Assembly: GCA_027069135.1 (NCBI GenBank)
Contig: JALXFE010000478.1
Location: 1 to 41,231 of the forward strand
Source of the DNA: Thermoanaerobaculia bacterium
GTDB taxonomy: Bacteria; Acidobacteriota; Thermoanaerobaculia; Multivoradales; JAHZIX01
Length of the DNA stretch: 41,231 nucleotides
Direction of reading: 5' to 3'
The translations under genes and the position numbers were made by a program. How positions within the stretch are numbered: the stretch's first letter is position 1; the number at the start of each line of letters is the position of its first letter. Below the pieces are notes generated by a model, which saw nothing but the letters and a program-made list of their open reading frames with translations, was not told the DNA's origin and made no database searches. Below, in pieces: positions 32,120-40,909 of this stretch.

Positions 32120-33547
32120 TCAGACGACTTTCGACTTCCACTTGCCTCGGCGGAAGAGGGCAAAGGCCATCACGGCCATGACGGATTCAGCGACGACCAC
32201 CGCGTAGAATACGCCCCGGGGGCCCAAGCCGGCCCCATGGGCCAGGGCGTAGGCTAAGGGGATCTGGAGCATCCAGAAGCAGAAGAAGTTGATGACCGTC
32301 GGGGTATAGGTATCGCCCGCCCCGTTGAAGCTCTGCGTCAGGACCATCGCCAGGGCGTACAAGGGGTAGCCGATGGCGAAGATTCGGAGGCAGTCGATGC
32401 CATATCCGGCAACCACCGGATCGGCCGTAAAGATTGCCAGGATCCATCGGGCGCTGAGCCAGAAGAGGATCCCGACGGCGGTCAGAAAGATCGCGTTGTA
32501 GCGCGCTGCATGCCATACGGCTTCCTCGGCTCGCTCGGGTTTCCTGGCGCCGAGGCTTTGACCGACCAGAGTCGCTGCGGCGTTGCTCAAACCCCAGGCT
32601 GGAAGGATCGTGAACATCACCACCCGGATGGCGACGGTATACCCCGCCACGGCCTCGCTGCCGAAGCTCGAAACGATCCGGACCAATCCGATCCAACTGG
32701 ACGTGGCGATGAGGAATTGCAGAACCCCTCCAAGGGAAAGGCGCATTAGGCGCAGCATCACCGCCGGTATCGGACGCAGCCGATCGAATCTAACGGGGAC
32801 TCGAGATTTTCCTTTGAACAGGCAACGCAGCTGGTAGGCGACCCCGATCCCGCGGCCGATGGTCGTAGCGATGGCAGCACCGGCGACCCCCATCTCCGGA
32901 AACGGTCCGAGCCCGAAGATCAGGCATGGATCGAGGATGAGGTTGATGCCGTTGGCGAGCCACAAAGATCGCATGGCGATGGTGGCGTCGCCGGCACCTC
33001 TGAAGACCGCGTTGATCAGGAAGAGAAACATGATCGTTCCGGAGCCTCCGAGGAGCACCGCGGTATATCCGGCACCCTTGCGGACGACATCGGCTTCGGC
33101 ACCCATGAGCCCCAGGATCCGGGGTGCAAAGAGGACACCGACCGTGCCCACGATCACCGACAGGCCGAGGCCGATCCAAAGGGCTTGAACCGCCGCCGTT
33201 GCGGCCCCTTCAGCGTCCTTCTCGCCGATGCGGCGGGCTACCATCGCGGTGGTGGCCATGCTGATGCCGATGGCCAAGGCGAAGAGCAAGGTGACCGTGG
33301 CTTCCGTCAGACCGACGGCGGCGATGGCGCCCGGTCCCAGGTTCGAGACGAAGAAGATGTCGGCGACGGCGAAGATCGATTCCATGACCATCTCCAAAAC
33401 CATGGGAATGGCCAAGAGGATCACCGCTTGCCGAACGGGGCCTTGGGTGAAGTCTTCCTGACCGCCCCCAAGGGCTCGGAAGATCAAGCTCAGGAGACTG
33501 CGCCGCCGGGGCGAGAGGGGCGACGTTGTTTGGATTTCGGGACACAT
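32120..33547 (-). CDS. MATE family efflux transporter
   Basis: 475 residues from ATG 33547, with GAGG 8 bases upstream; the longer open frame upstream lacks conserved sequence. Twelve hydrophobic segments in two six-helix halves: first half AILLAIPMVLEMVMESIFAV then DIFFVSNLGPGAIAAVGLTE; second half LRLMRLSLGGVLQFLIATSS then SWIGLVRIVSSFGSEAVAGY. MVARRIGEKDAEGA, AAATLVGQSLGARKPERAEEA and SFNGAGDTYTP are MATE signatures. It exports drugs or metabolites by H+ or Na+ antiport. A Fe-S-like regulator gene lies upstream on the same strand, separated by 396 bases, and may control it. Confidence 0.92.
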   Translation of the reverse strand: MCPEIQTTSPLSPRRRSLLSLIFRALGGGQEDFTQGPVRQAVILLAIPMVLEMVMESIFAVADIFFVSNLGPGAIAAVGLTEATVTLLFALAIGISMATTAMVARRIGEKDAEGAATAAVQALWIGLGLSVIVGTVGVLFAPRILGLMGAEADVVRKGAGYTAVLLGGSGTIMFLFLINAVFRGAGDATIAMRSLWLANGINLILDPCLIFGLGPFPEMGVAGAAIATTIGRGIGVAYQLRCLFKGKSRVPVRFDRLRPIPAVMLRLMRLSLGGVLQFLIATSSWIGLVRIVSSFGSEAVAGYTVAIRVVMFTILPAWGLSNAAATLVGQSLGARKPERAEEAVWHAARYNAIFLTAVGILFWLSARWILAIFTADPVVAGYGIDCLRIFAIGYPLYALAMVLTQSFNGAGDTYTPTVINFFCFWMLQIPLAYALAHGAGLGPRGVFYAVVVAESVMAVMAFALFRRGKWKSKVV

Positions 33548-33943
33548 GATCGAATCCTCGGACAAAAAAAGAAATAAGGGAAAGGTCTCGCAGCGCTGGG
33601 CATGGCCGGCGGCAGCGGTGGGGACGCCGAAGACGAGGGCAAGGCCGAAGGGCAACCGAGCCACGGGCTCCTGCATCGAAGCCGAGGAAATTTCGGAAAC
33701 TATGGAAGCGTCGGGGACCAACGCCTCTTAGGTCAGCGACTCGAGCGTCAGATGATCGAGCTGCGGTACGACTTCTTCCGGAATACCATCGGTGAATGGG
33801 GAGCGAGGACAGCGGCCGCCTCAAGATCTTGGATGCGCATCGGCGTGCTCCTGATGGTTGGAAGAGGTCGATTCAGATTGCGAAAAGTCAGCCTAGCACA
33901 GAAGAAGCCTTGGAGGCAGGAGGAATTCTTCGCCGGAGGATCC
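33548..33943. other. 396-base gap without a recognised gene
   Basis: It separates the regulator stop from the MATE start, both on the minus strand. A pyrimidine-rich stretch (tttctttttttg on the minus strand, about 33553-33575) lies shortly before the MATE ribosome site. No convincing promoter, hairpin or small gene was recognised. Open frames here lack protein-like composition. Confidence 0.5.
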
Positions 33944-34657
33944 TCAGCGGGCGGGAGATTCGATGGAGGGTTTTTCCCATTCGAAGACGGTGCGTTCCGG
34001 ATTCAACGCGCGGTCTCTGCAGACCTCGAAGACACACCGGCCATTGCCGGCTTGGAAGCTTTCGGTGCGAACCACTTCGTGGCCCAGGAGACGACGCAGC
34101 ACGGAAACGGTAACGCTGCAAAGAGCCGGTCGGCGCCGTGCCACTTCCAAATAGGGGCAATTCATAGCTATCAACCGCGGTACTGCCTCATCTCCGAGCT
34201 CGATTCGGCAATGAGGGTCGTCCTGGGCGTAGATTCCCCGCAGTGCTTCGAGGCGCTCTTCCAAGGAGAGATTCCGGAGCGTAGGCTCCCAGCGCTCGGC
34301 CTTTCCCCGGGCCACTTCCGCCAGCAGTCCCCGCAGGGCCTTCGGACCGAGGGTCTCGGCGATGGCGTCGATAAGGGCTATGGCGAGCTCGTCATACTCC
34401 TTGGGGAAGAGGTGCTCCCCGGCACTGGTCAGATGATATGAGGACCGGGGGCGCCCCGGGTTGCCGGAGTATTGCTCCCGGCGCCGGGCGATCCAGCCCG
34501 CCGTCTGAAGTTGTTGGAGGTGTTGACGGGCACCTTCGTAGGAGATGCCGAGACGGCGAGAGAGTTCCCCGATACCGAGGGGCCCACCCGTCTTGAGAAT
34601 GAGGAGAATAGAGCTGCGAGCCTCATTCATGGTTTCCAGGGTCAGATTGTTGCTCAT
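33944..34657 (-). CDS. Winged-helix regulator with C-terminal Cys set (SufR/ArsR-like)
   Basis: 237 residues, AGGAGG 6 bases before ATG. The N-terminal winged helix (about 10-80) shows ARSSILLILKTGGPLGIGEL, RRLGISYEGARQHLQQL and GRPRSSYHLTSAGEHLFP. The C-terminal part has Cys150, then Cys167-x12-Cys180-x27-Cys208 (NCPYLEVARRRPALC, GNGRCVFEV). This pattern is like SufR-type repressors that sense iron-sulfur clusters. No suf genes are nearby; the next gene on the strand encodes a MATE exporter. Sensing of a cluster or redox state is inferred from the Cys set. Confidence 0.78.
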   Translation of the reverse strand: MSNNLTLETMNEARSSILLILKTGGPLGIGELSRRLGISYEGARQHLQQLQTAGWIARRREQYSGNPGRPRSSYHLTSAGEHLFPKEYDELAIALIDAIAETLGPKALRGLLAEVARGKAERWEPTLRNLSLEERLEALRGIYAQDDPHCRIELGDEAVPRLIAMNCPYLEVARRRPALCSVTVSVLRRLLGHEVVRTESFQAGNGRCVFEVCRDRALNPERTVFEWEKPSIESPAR

Positions 34658-34874
34658 CTCTCGCCTCCTTCTCCATGGCCGGGTGTCCCCGTAGTCCTAT
34701 GACCGCTTGCACCGTGGCGAAAGACCAGCTCGCCGCCCGACCAGCCTCCCGTCAAACAAGAGGATAGCGTCCCGAGGGCAAAACCCATAACGGACGGCGA
34801 TGCGATGCCCAGCAGACTCATCGAGGGTTGAGGAGTTTCCGGCTGGAGGATGTGGCCGGCAGCTCTGGGAGCGC

Positions 34875-35153
34875 CTATTCCTCGGCCGCCGTAGACCGAC
34901 CGCCTTCCCGGTAGATCAGCCGGAGGTTGCGCGAATAGACGAAGAGGCCCGTGAGCTGGCCGACGATGAAGACCGGGTCCTGCCGGTAGAGGGCATAGGC
35001 GAGAAGTGTGGCCCCGCCGGCTAGGCTGAGGAACCAAAACGCTACCGGCACAGTGCTCTTTCCTGCTCGTTCGCTGGAAATCCACTGGACCAGAAAGCGT
35101 AAGGAGAACAGAGCCTGACCGAGGAATCCGACGACCATCCAGGAAGTTGCCAT
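34875..35153 (-). CDS. LAB_N (lipid-A-disaccharide synthase N-terminal-like) membrane protein
   Basis: 92 residues, three membrane helices. FLGQALFSLRFLVQWISSER and VPVAFWFLSLAGGATLLAYAL, then GQLTGLFVYSRNLRLIYRE, are the LAB_N signature, a stand-alone small domain with a PQ-loop-like look. It usually neighbours a GT2 polyprenyl-phosphate glycosyltransferase, as here (21 bases downstream of it), in lipid A or cell-surface glycan modification. Confidence 0.88.
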   Translation of the reverse strand: MATSWMVVGFLGQALFSLRFLVQWISSERAGKSTVPVAFWFLSLAGGATLLAYALYRQDPVFIVGQLTGLFVYSRNLRLIYREGGRSTAAEE

Positions 35154-35174
35154 AAGAATAAGGTTCCTCGTCGC

Positions 35175-35945
35175 CTATTCGGAGGATAGCTTCGGGTCCA
35201 GGCGGCGGCGAGTCAACCACCAGACCCCGGCAAGATCGACGATTCCCTCGGCCGCCCGATCGAGGATTCCGTACTTCGAGCGCCCCGCCTCACGCGGTCG
35301 ATGCCCCACGTCCACGGTATCCAGACCGACTCCCTTAGCGTGGGCCAGAGCCGGTAGAAAGCGGTGCATGTGGTCGAAGGGCGGGAAGCTCAGGTAGAGC
35401 TTTCGTTGAAAAAGCTTGAGGCCGCAGCCGGTGTCTTCCATTCCGTCTCGAAGAACTCTCCGACGCAGCCCGTTGGCGACGCGGGAGGCCAGCCGTTTCG
35501 AGAAACTATCCTGTCGTCGGTTGCGGATTCCGCACACCATAAGGAGGTCCGGATGATCGAGGTGATGGAGCCAGAGTCGTGGCAGGTCGGCCGGATCGTT
35601 CTGCCCGTCGCCGTCTAAAGTTGCGATCCACGACGCTTGGGCCGCCCGGATCCCGGTGAGCAAGCCGGCACTCTGCCCGGAGCGATGCCGATGCCGGATC
35701 ACCGTCAAGCGCGGTAACAAATCGGCAGCGGCTTGCAGCACTTCCCGGGTGCCGTCCGTGCTGCCGTCGTCGACCACGATCACTTCGTAGACGAGAGATT
35801 CCTCCATGACCTGGTCGACTTCCTTCAGGAGGGGGAGAATGGCTCCGGACTCGTTGTGGACGGGGATGACGACCGAAAGATCCGGCACGGCGGGTTGCTC
35901 GGCAGCTGTCGGTGAGGCGAGGGTCTTGGAGGTGACGTCAGACAT
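35175..35945 (-). CDS. Family 2 glycosyltransferase (dolichyl/undecaprenyl-phosphate sugar synthase type)
   Basis: 256 residues, AAGGA before ATG. GT-A fold: LSVVIPVHNESGAILPLL, YEVIVVDDGSTDGTREVL, GQSAGLLTGIRAAQASWIA, TLDGDGQNDPADLP (DxD-like), then FSKRLASRVANGLRRRVL, DTGCGLKLFQRKL and REAGRSKYG, as in ArnC/DPM1-type enzymes that load a sugar onto a polyprenyl phosphate at the cytoplasmic face. It lacks the C-terminal membrane helices of ArnC. It is paired with the LAB_N gene; a membrane transferase that would use the lipid-linked sugar is not present. Confidence 0.9.
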   Translation of the reverse strand: MSDVTSKTLASPTAAEQPAVPDLSVVIPVHNESGAILPLLKEVDQVMEESLVYEVIVVDDGSTDGTREVLQAAADLLPRLTVIRHRHRSGQSAGLLTGIRAAQASWIATLDGDGQNDPADLPRLWLHHLDHPDLLMVCGIRNRRQDSFSKRLASRVANGLRRRVLRDGMEDTGCGLKLFQRKLYLSFPPFDHMHRFLPALAHAKGVGLDTVDVGHRPREAGRSKYGILDRAAEGIVDLAGVWWLTRRRLDPKLSSE

Positions 35946-35957
35946 AGTTGGGATCCT

Positions 35958-36143
35958 TTAAAGCTCCGCGTCCCTCGGCAGAGACGTGATGTCTCCGGCT
36001 GAGTCGATGGCCGTGGAGGTGCCCTCTGCGCCCCTCCAGCCGCCGAGCCTTACGATCGCGACGGACACCGCGAGCCAGGGCATCACAAGCCAGACCCGAG
36101 AGCGAGTCCCATAGTCCATGGAGTTGTGCAAACTTCGTTTCAT
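35958..36143 (-). CDS. Hypothetical small membrane protein, possible remnant of a GT39/ArnT-like gene
   Basis: 61 residues, GAGG 5 bases before ATG; ends 12 bases before the GT2 gene on the same strand. One hydrophobic segment (about 17-34, RVWLVMPWLAVSVAIVRLGG) is followed by an unremarkable tail. The position and the segment 'RLGGW...GDITSLPRDAEL' faintly recall the N-terminus of ArnT-like mannosyl/arabinosyl transferases (RLxxW...GDwxTPRL), which often accompany GT2 and LAB_N genes. It may be a broken remnant or a real small protein; evidence is thin. Confidence 0.35.
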   Translation of the reverse strand: MKRSLHNSMDYGTRSRVWLVMPWLAVSVAIVRLGGWRGAEGTSTAIDSAGDITSLPRDAEL

Positions 36144-36467
36144 CAGAACCTCAACCCGACCGTCGACGGAAAACGAGAAAGCGTCAAAGCCGTCATCTCG
36201 AGTGTAGCTCGAAGCACGGCTCCCGAAGAAGCCGATATGACGTTTCCGGCCACGGCGGGCACGATCGATGGGTGGCTGCCTCGCAGACCGGGGCGAGGCT
36301 TGAGGCTAGATCCCAAGTCGAGAGGAGCGAGATAGTTCCGAATCTAGGCAAGTTACGAGGACTCCCGGGGCGTGGCCGGCTGCTTCTTGTGTGATAGAAA
36401 GTAGTAGCGTCCGCGAAGCGGCACTCCGCGCTTCGATCCCTTGGGGCTACGGAACGATCAATATGCC
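36144..36467. other. 324-base divergent intergenic region with a hairpin before the receptor gene
   Basis: It lies between the small minus-strand gene and the TonB receptor gene. CGAAGCG (36414-36420) and CGCTTCG (36429-36435) form a 7-bp stem with an 8-base loop, 33 bases before the receptor ATG, a possible leader structure. A clear promoter or Fur box was not recognised. Confidence 0.45.
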
Positions 36468-39035
36468 ATGAGAGTCACCTCCCAATCAAATCCTTCCTCC
36501 CCTTGCGGAGAATCTGGCCCGGCGGTCTGGCTAATTCTCGCGGTTTTGCTCTTCCCTTCTCTCGAAGTTTTCGGCCTCGAGGCCACCGCCTCATCCCCGG
36601 TCCTCTTCGCCGGCCGGACCTTGACGGAAGCTCTGGGCCTCCTTGAAAACGAGGGCCTTCGGATCGTTTTCAATAGCCGGGTCGTCAGCGAAGATCTGCG
36701 GGTCGTATCGCGGCCGACGGCTACGGATCCCCGAGGGATCCTCCTCGAGCTCCTCGAGCCCCACGGCCTGATGTTTCGGGAGGGCCCCGGGGGCCGGCTG
36801 GTGGTCGTACGGGAGGAACGGCTCCGTCAGGTCCGGGGCTGGGTGAGGAATCAGGAGACCGGAAATCCAATTTCGCAGGCGACGCTGGAACCGTCTGGCA
36901 CGGCCCCGACGCGGACGCGGGAGGACGGCTCGTTTGTCCTGGAGCTCGCCGTCGACGAGGCTTCAGCGGTCGATGTCCAGGCCATCGGCTTCGCTCCCCG
37001 CCGCATCGAGATCCTCAAGACCGGGGTTCAAGATCCCCTCGTCTTCGAGCTCACCCCTCTCCCGCCAACGTTCGATGAGATCGCCGTCACCCCGAGTCAG
37101 CTCACCTTGAAGAGGCAGCGGGCGAGCGATCCTTTGAGCCTTGGTAAGGACCTCGCCCTCACCCTTCCAGGCTTGGCGGACGATCCGATCCGAGGGCTGA
37201 AAGTCGTGCCCGGCATCACCGGCGACGATACCTCCGCTCGGCTCAGTGTTCGTGGTGGCCCCGTTGACGGAACGCAGCTATTTCTCGACGGCCTCGAGCT
37301 TCTGGAGCCCTTTCACCTCCAGGACTTCGGCGGTGCGTCCTCCATCGTGGCCCCGGAAGCCATTGAGTCCGTCGACATCATGACCGGCACGGTTCCGGCG
37401 GAACACCGAGGACGCTCCGGCGGTGTGGTCGACATGCACAGCCTCGTGCCCGAGGGAAAAACGCGGACGCGGCTCGGAGTCGGCCTTCTCGATAGCCATC
37501 TCCTACGGAGCGGGCGGTTTCCCCAGGATCGGGGCTATTGGTTCGGGATTGCCCGGTTGGGGACCTTCGACCCCGCCCTGCGTTTCGGCGGTCGTCGAGA
37601 TCAGCCGAATTTCTGGGATCTGTTCGGCAAGGCCGAGCTGCGCATCGGCGAAGCCCGAACCCTCACGGCAAGGGTCCTGGTGGCGGACGATCACCTCGAG
37701 GACTTTACCCGGAGCGGAGAGGACGCTGTGGAGGCTCTGGGGACTCGGTACCGGAGCAACTATCTATGGGGTAGCTACTCGGCCACGGTCTCGGATCGGC
37801 TTTTTTCTGAAACCACCCTTTCCTACACGCTGTTGGACCGGACACGTCTAGCTGAGGAAACAGGCCCGGAAATCGACTTTGTTCTCGACGATTCCCGCGA
37901 CCTCAACCAATTTGGTCTGACGCAGGATCTCAGCTATTTCCTGAATCCCCGGCACTCTCTGGCGATGGGATTGGACGTTCGCCACCTGAATGCCCGGTTT
38001 CGCTACAGCAGCGAAGTGGAGACTACCGATCCGTTGGCGGTGATCCGAACCGGGTCGGCGTCCGGGGCTTTTGTGGGAGATCTCCGGGAAGAGCAGTGGA
38101 GCCTCTACGCTTCCGATCTCTACCGTCCCTTCGAATTCTTGACCCTCCATCTGGGCCTCCGCTTCGAGGAATACACCCTCACCGATCGTTCGGATCTGAC
38201 GCCCCGGTTGGCTTTGGCTTTTTGGTTGCCGGGGGAGCGGGTGCTGCGTCTGTCCTGGGGCAGTTTCGTACAGAACCAGAGGCCCTACGAGTTACAGTTG
38301 ACCGACGGTGAAACCGAATTTGCGGTGGGGGAGCGCTCGGAGCAGGCGATCCTGTCCTTCGAACAACCCTTGGCTCGGAAACTCACCCTGAGAGTCGAGG
38401 CCTACCGGCGAACGACTTCCAATCCTCGGCCTAGATTCGTCAATCTGTTCGAGTCCCGGACCCCGGTGCCCGAGGTGCAGAGCGACCGGGTGAGAATTTC
38501 CCCGGAACGCAGCGAAGCCGAGGGTGTCGAACTTCTTCTGCGCAGTGCCACGAAAAAGCAGAGCTGGTGGATTCATTATGCCCGGTCCGAATCCCGCCAT
38601 CGAATCGCCGGACGGGAGTTCTCGAGCTCCGTAGATCAGCCTGACGCCTTTACCCTTCAGTACGAGCGCCGCATCGGACGACGTTGGAGGGCGGGGGCGG
38701 TCTGGCGCTACCACTCCGGCTGGCCGACGACACCGGTGACCGCGGACGAAGAACCGGGCGAAACCGGCGAGCTGATCCTTCGTCCCCGGCTCGGAGAGCT
38801 TTTCAGCGATCGCTTACCGACCTATCATCGACTGGATCTGCGGGTCAATCGGGTCTGGCGTGTCGGGAGGGGCAAGCTGGAAACGTACGTCAATGTCCAA
38901 AACGCCTACGACCGGAAGAACGTTCGGGGCTACGAGTTCGAGTTCGTGAGTGGCCCAGAGGATCCCATCGTCGATCGCGAGGAGAAGCTTTGGCGCGGGC
39001 TTTTCACGTCCGCGGGGATCAGTTGGTCGTTCTGA
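36468..39035 (+). CDS. TonB-dependent receptor with N-terminal STN signalling domain
   Basis: 855 residues from ATG 36468; a TTG at 36441 would add nine residues. A signal-type hydrophobic segment lies at about 19-36. An STN domain (about 42-115, FAGRTLTEALGLLENEGLRIVFNSR) is followed by a carboxypeptidase-regulatory-like beta domain (about 120-200, VRGWVRNQETGNPISQATLE) and a plug with LKVVPGITGDDTSARLSVRG, LFLDGLELLEPFHL and ESVDIMTG. A long beta barrel (about 320-855) ends in an aromatic-rich strand (FTSAGISWSF) typical for outer-membrane insertion. The substrate cannot be read. It converges with, and overlaps by 17 bases, a FecR gene followed by an ECF sigma gene. STN plus FecR plus sigma is the surface-signalling layout of FecA systems. 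Confidence 0.9.
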   Translation: MRVTSQSNPSSPCGESGPAVWLILAVLLFPSLEVFGLEATASSPVLFAGRTLTEALGLLENEGLRIVFNSRVVSEDLRVVSRPTATDPRGILLELLEPHGLMFREGPGGRLVVVREERLRQVRGWVRNQETGNPISQATLEPSGTAPTRTREDGSFVLELAVDEASAVDVQAIGFAPRRIEILKTGVQDPLVFELTPLPPTFDEIAVTPSQLTLKRQRASDPLSLGKDLALTLPGLADDPIRGLKVVPGITGDDTSARLSVRGGPVDGTQLFLDGLELLEPFHLQDFGGASSIVAPEAIESVDIMTGTVPAEHRGRSGGVVDMHSLVPEGKTRTRLGVGLLDSHLLRSGRFPQDRGYWFGIARLGTFDPALRFGGRRDQPNFWDLFGKAELRIGEARTLTARVLVADDHLEDFTRSGEDAVEALGTRYRSNYLWGSYSATVSDRLFSETTLSYTLLDRTRLAEETGPEIDFVLDDSRDLNQFGLTQDLSYFLNPRHSLAMGLDVRHLNARFRYSSEVETTDPLAVIRTGSASGAFVGDLREEQWSLYASDLYRPFEFLTLHLGLRFEEYTLTDRSDLTPRLALAFWLPGERVLRLSWGSFVQNQRPYELQLTDGETEFAVGERSEQAILSFEQPLARKLTLRVEAYRRTTSNPRPRFVNLFESRTPVPEVQSDRVRISPERSEAEGVELLLRSATKKQSWWIHYARSESRHRIAGREFSSSVDQPDAFTLQYERRIGRRWRAGAVWRYHSGWPTTPVTADEEPGETGELILRPRLGELFSDRLPTYHRLDLRVNRVWRVGRGKLETYVNVQNAYDRKNVRGYEFEFVSGPEDPIVDREEKLWRGLFTSAGISWSF

Positions 39036-40023
39036 CCTCTTCGACGATCAACTCAGAACCCACGATCTGCGCGCGGAGGCCGCTGCCTTCCATCGCCAAC
39101 TCCAGGCCTTCCCACAGACCGAGACCGTCGATAGAACCGTGCAAGAGAATCTCTTGAGCGCTGGTCTTGGCGGAAGCGTCGACGAAGCGTAGGTCCCAAC
39201 CCCCTTCTCGGGCCGTCCGTTCCAAGAGAGCCTCCAGGGTGATGCCTTCGATTCCCAGGGGGGGCGCGGTCGTGAGAGTCCAATCCCAGGATGCATCGTC
39301 CGGGTGGTGATCGAGGCGCTGGGAAGAGCCATCGGCCTTCAAGATCAACTCTTCACCGCCGACGATGCGGAAGTCTTGGAGCTTGCCGCCACGTCGGTTC
39401 GAGAGCTCGACTCGGCCCTCCCGCACCCGCACCCGCAGGTCGTCCGCCAGAAGACGGACTTCATATTGGGTTCCGATCTCGTGGACGTCGCCGAAGGCCG
39501 TCGAAACGACGATGCCCGGACCGCCCCTGTCGCCGGAATCCGAGTAGATGGCTCCGGCCAGGAGTTCCACGCGGCGGTCCGAGGCAAAGCGCACCCGGGA
39601 CTCTTCATCCAGACGGAGGGAGCGGGAGCCTTCGAGGCGGAAGGAGATGCGTCCCCCGGGGCCGGTCGCGATTTGCGTTCCCGGCAGGATGCCGTCCTCC
39701 GGGGAGCCGCTGATCTCTACCGGGCCAGAGCTCTGCCAGGCCATCGCCCAGGGTGATTCTTGTTCCTGCGAACCTGGAAGAAAGAGCCAAAGAGCGAGGA
39801 TTGCGGGCACCAAGGCGGCTGCTGCCGCCCACCATTCCCAGTGGCTCTGCCGGGGTTCCGTCTCCCGGCGGGTCGAGGCCTGCCAGCGGTCCGTCACCGT
39901 TCGGCGCAGGCGGTCGAGGTCCGCCGGGAGGGCCTCAGGAGGACCTGCGCTAGAGAGTAGGCGGTCGAGGATCGCCTCGTCCTTTTGGCTCCAAATTTTT
40001 CTGGGTTCATCGTTACGTTTCAT
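39019..40023 (-). CDS. FecR-family anti-sigma/sigma regulator
   Basis: 334 residues. N-terminal cytoplasmic part (1-60, DEAILDRLLSSAGPPEALP), one membrane helix (about 62-83, WEWWAAAAALVPAILALWLF), then the FecR domain: LPGTQIATGPGGRISFRL, SLRLDEESRVRF, VELLAGAIYSDSG, VSTAFGDVHEIGTQYEVR and VREGRVELSNRRG. The C-terminal part (about 260-334, GITLEALLERTAREGGWDLRF) resembles an STN/secretin N-type fold like that in the receptor. It lies 12 bases downstream of the sigma gene. It would pass the receptor signal across the inner membrane to the sigma factor. Confidence 0.9.
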   Translation of the reverse strand: MKRNDEPRKIWSQKDEAILDRLLSSAGPPEALPADLDRLRRTVTDRWQASTRRETEPRQSHWEWWAAAAALVPAILALWLFLPGSQEQESPWAMAWQSSGPVEISGSPEDGILPGTQIATGPGGRISFRLEGSRSLRLDEESRVRFASDRRVELLAGAIYSDSGDRGGPGIVVSTAFGDVHEIGTQYEVRLLADDLRVRVREGRVELSNRRGGKLQDFRIVGGEELILKADGSSQRLDHHPDDASWDWTLTTAPPLGIEGITLEALLERTAREGGWDLRFVDASAKTSAQEILLHGSIDGLGLWEGLELAMEGSGLRAQIVGSELIVEEVRTTN

Positions 40024-40035
40024 GACGATTCCGTT

Positions 40036-40683
40036 CTATGCCTTAGAGGGCTTTTGCCGTCCGTCGAGAGCTGTCCAGATATCGGCCCCCACGCCCATGG
40101 ACCTGAACCGGCTCTTGAAAGCTGCCCGAGCCCGAGAGAGCCTCGATTCCGCGGCCTTCGCCGTGATCTCGAGTCGCTTGCCGATCTCCTCGACCGAGAT
40201 TTCGTCCAGATACTTCCATTGAAGAACCTCTCCGTGACCGCCGGGCAGGGTATCGAGAGTTAGGTGAACACGCTCCGCCAGCTCTGTTGCCCGAAAGTCT
40301 CCCTCCGGTGTTCGGATGGCCCTAAAGGGCAGCGCATCTTCCAAGATTGCTTCGTCCAACTCCACCGAGCTGGGGCTGCGGGCCCTCACTTTGCGCTGCC
40401 GCAAAATTTCGTAGTGACAACAGGTGCACAGCCAAGTAAAAAGCGACGCTTCCCCGCGATAGGTCTCGATCCCTGCTACGGCGCTACATAGCGTCGTCTG
40501 CACAACTTCCTGGGCAGCCTCCAGATCTCCTCCCAATCGCTTCAAGGCCCAACGCACGAGACCCTGGGCGTTGCTCTCGAAAAACTCGTCAAAAGCCTCT
40601 CGGTCACCGCCCCGCAGACGATCCACCAGAGCCTTGTCTCGATGAAATCGCTGCCTCGTCACTCCAAGCCCCTCTACAGTCAT
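40036..40683 (-). CDS. ECF sigma factor paired with FecR
   Basis: 215 residues from ATG 40683. A GTG at 40662 has a better purine-rich site (GAGGGG) and may be the true start (208 residues). Region 2: LVDRLRGGDREAFDEFFE, LEAAQEVVQTTLC, ASLFTWLCTCCHYEILRQRK. Region 4: LPGGHGEVLQWKYLDEISVE, then GKRLEITAKAAESRLSRARA. The double Cys near 'CTCCHYE' is unusual but the fold is standard. It is probably held or activated by the FecR protein encoded next and would drive the receptor gene. Confidence 0.9.
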   Translation of the reverse strand: MTVEGLGVTRQRFHRDKALVDRLRGGDREAFDEFFESNAQGLVRWALKRLGGDLEAAQEVVQTTLCSAVAGIETYRGEASLFTWLCTCCHYEILRQRKVRARSPSSVELDEAILEDALPFRAIRTPEGDFRATELAERVHLTLDTLPGGHGEVLQWKYLDEISVEEIGKRLEITAKAAESRLSRARAAFKSRFRSMGVGADIWTALDGRQKPSKA

Positions 40684-40779
40684 GAGAGTCGCATTGTAGA
40701 CCGATCCTTCGGCGGATTTTTGGAATCCCGCGGGCCAACTCCTTCGCGGCTCCTACCCTCCGCAGTCGGACTCAGTTAT

Positions 40780-40814
40780 TCCCGAGAGGCTTCGGGATAT
40801 TCCGGGATATTCGG
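40780..40814. repeat. Small REP-like palindrome and 10-bp direct repeat upstream of the Y1 transposase
   Basis: TCCCGA (40780-40785) pairs with TCGGGA (40792-40797) around a six-base loop, and ttcgggatat/tccgggatat are repeated head to tail (40791-40810) followed by tcgg. It lies about 95 bases before the IS200-like gene. REP-type palindromes often flank such transposase genes; only this one copy was seen here. Confidence 0.4.
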
Positions 40815-40909
40815 CTGCCCCTTCTGGAAATACCCCGAATTCCGCCGTTTCCCCAAATTCTCCCCCCGAATCTGCAAGATCCTGCTCCTACCTTCCGTCC
40901 TTAAGGAGT

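Noticed and set aside
33602-34441. Plus-strand open frame across the regulator and the gap before MATE
   Set aside because: Half of it is antisense to the regulator; no motifs and no ribosome site.
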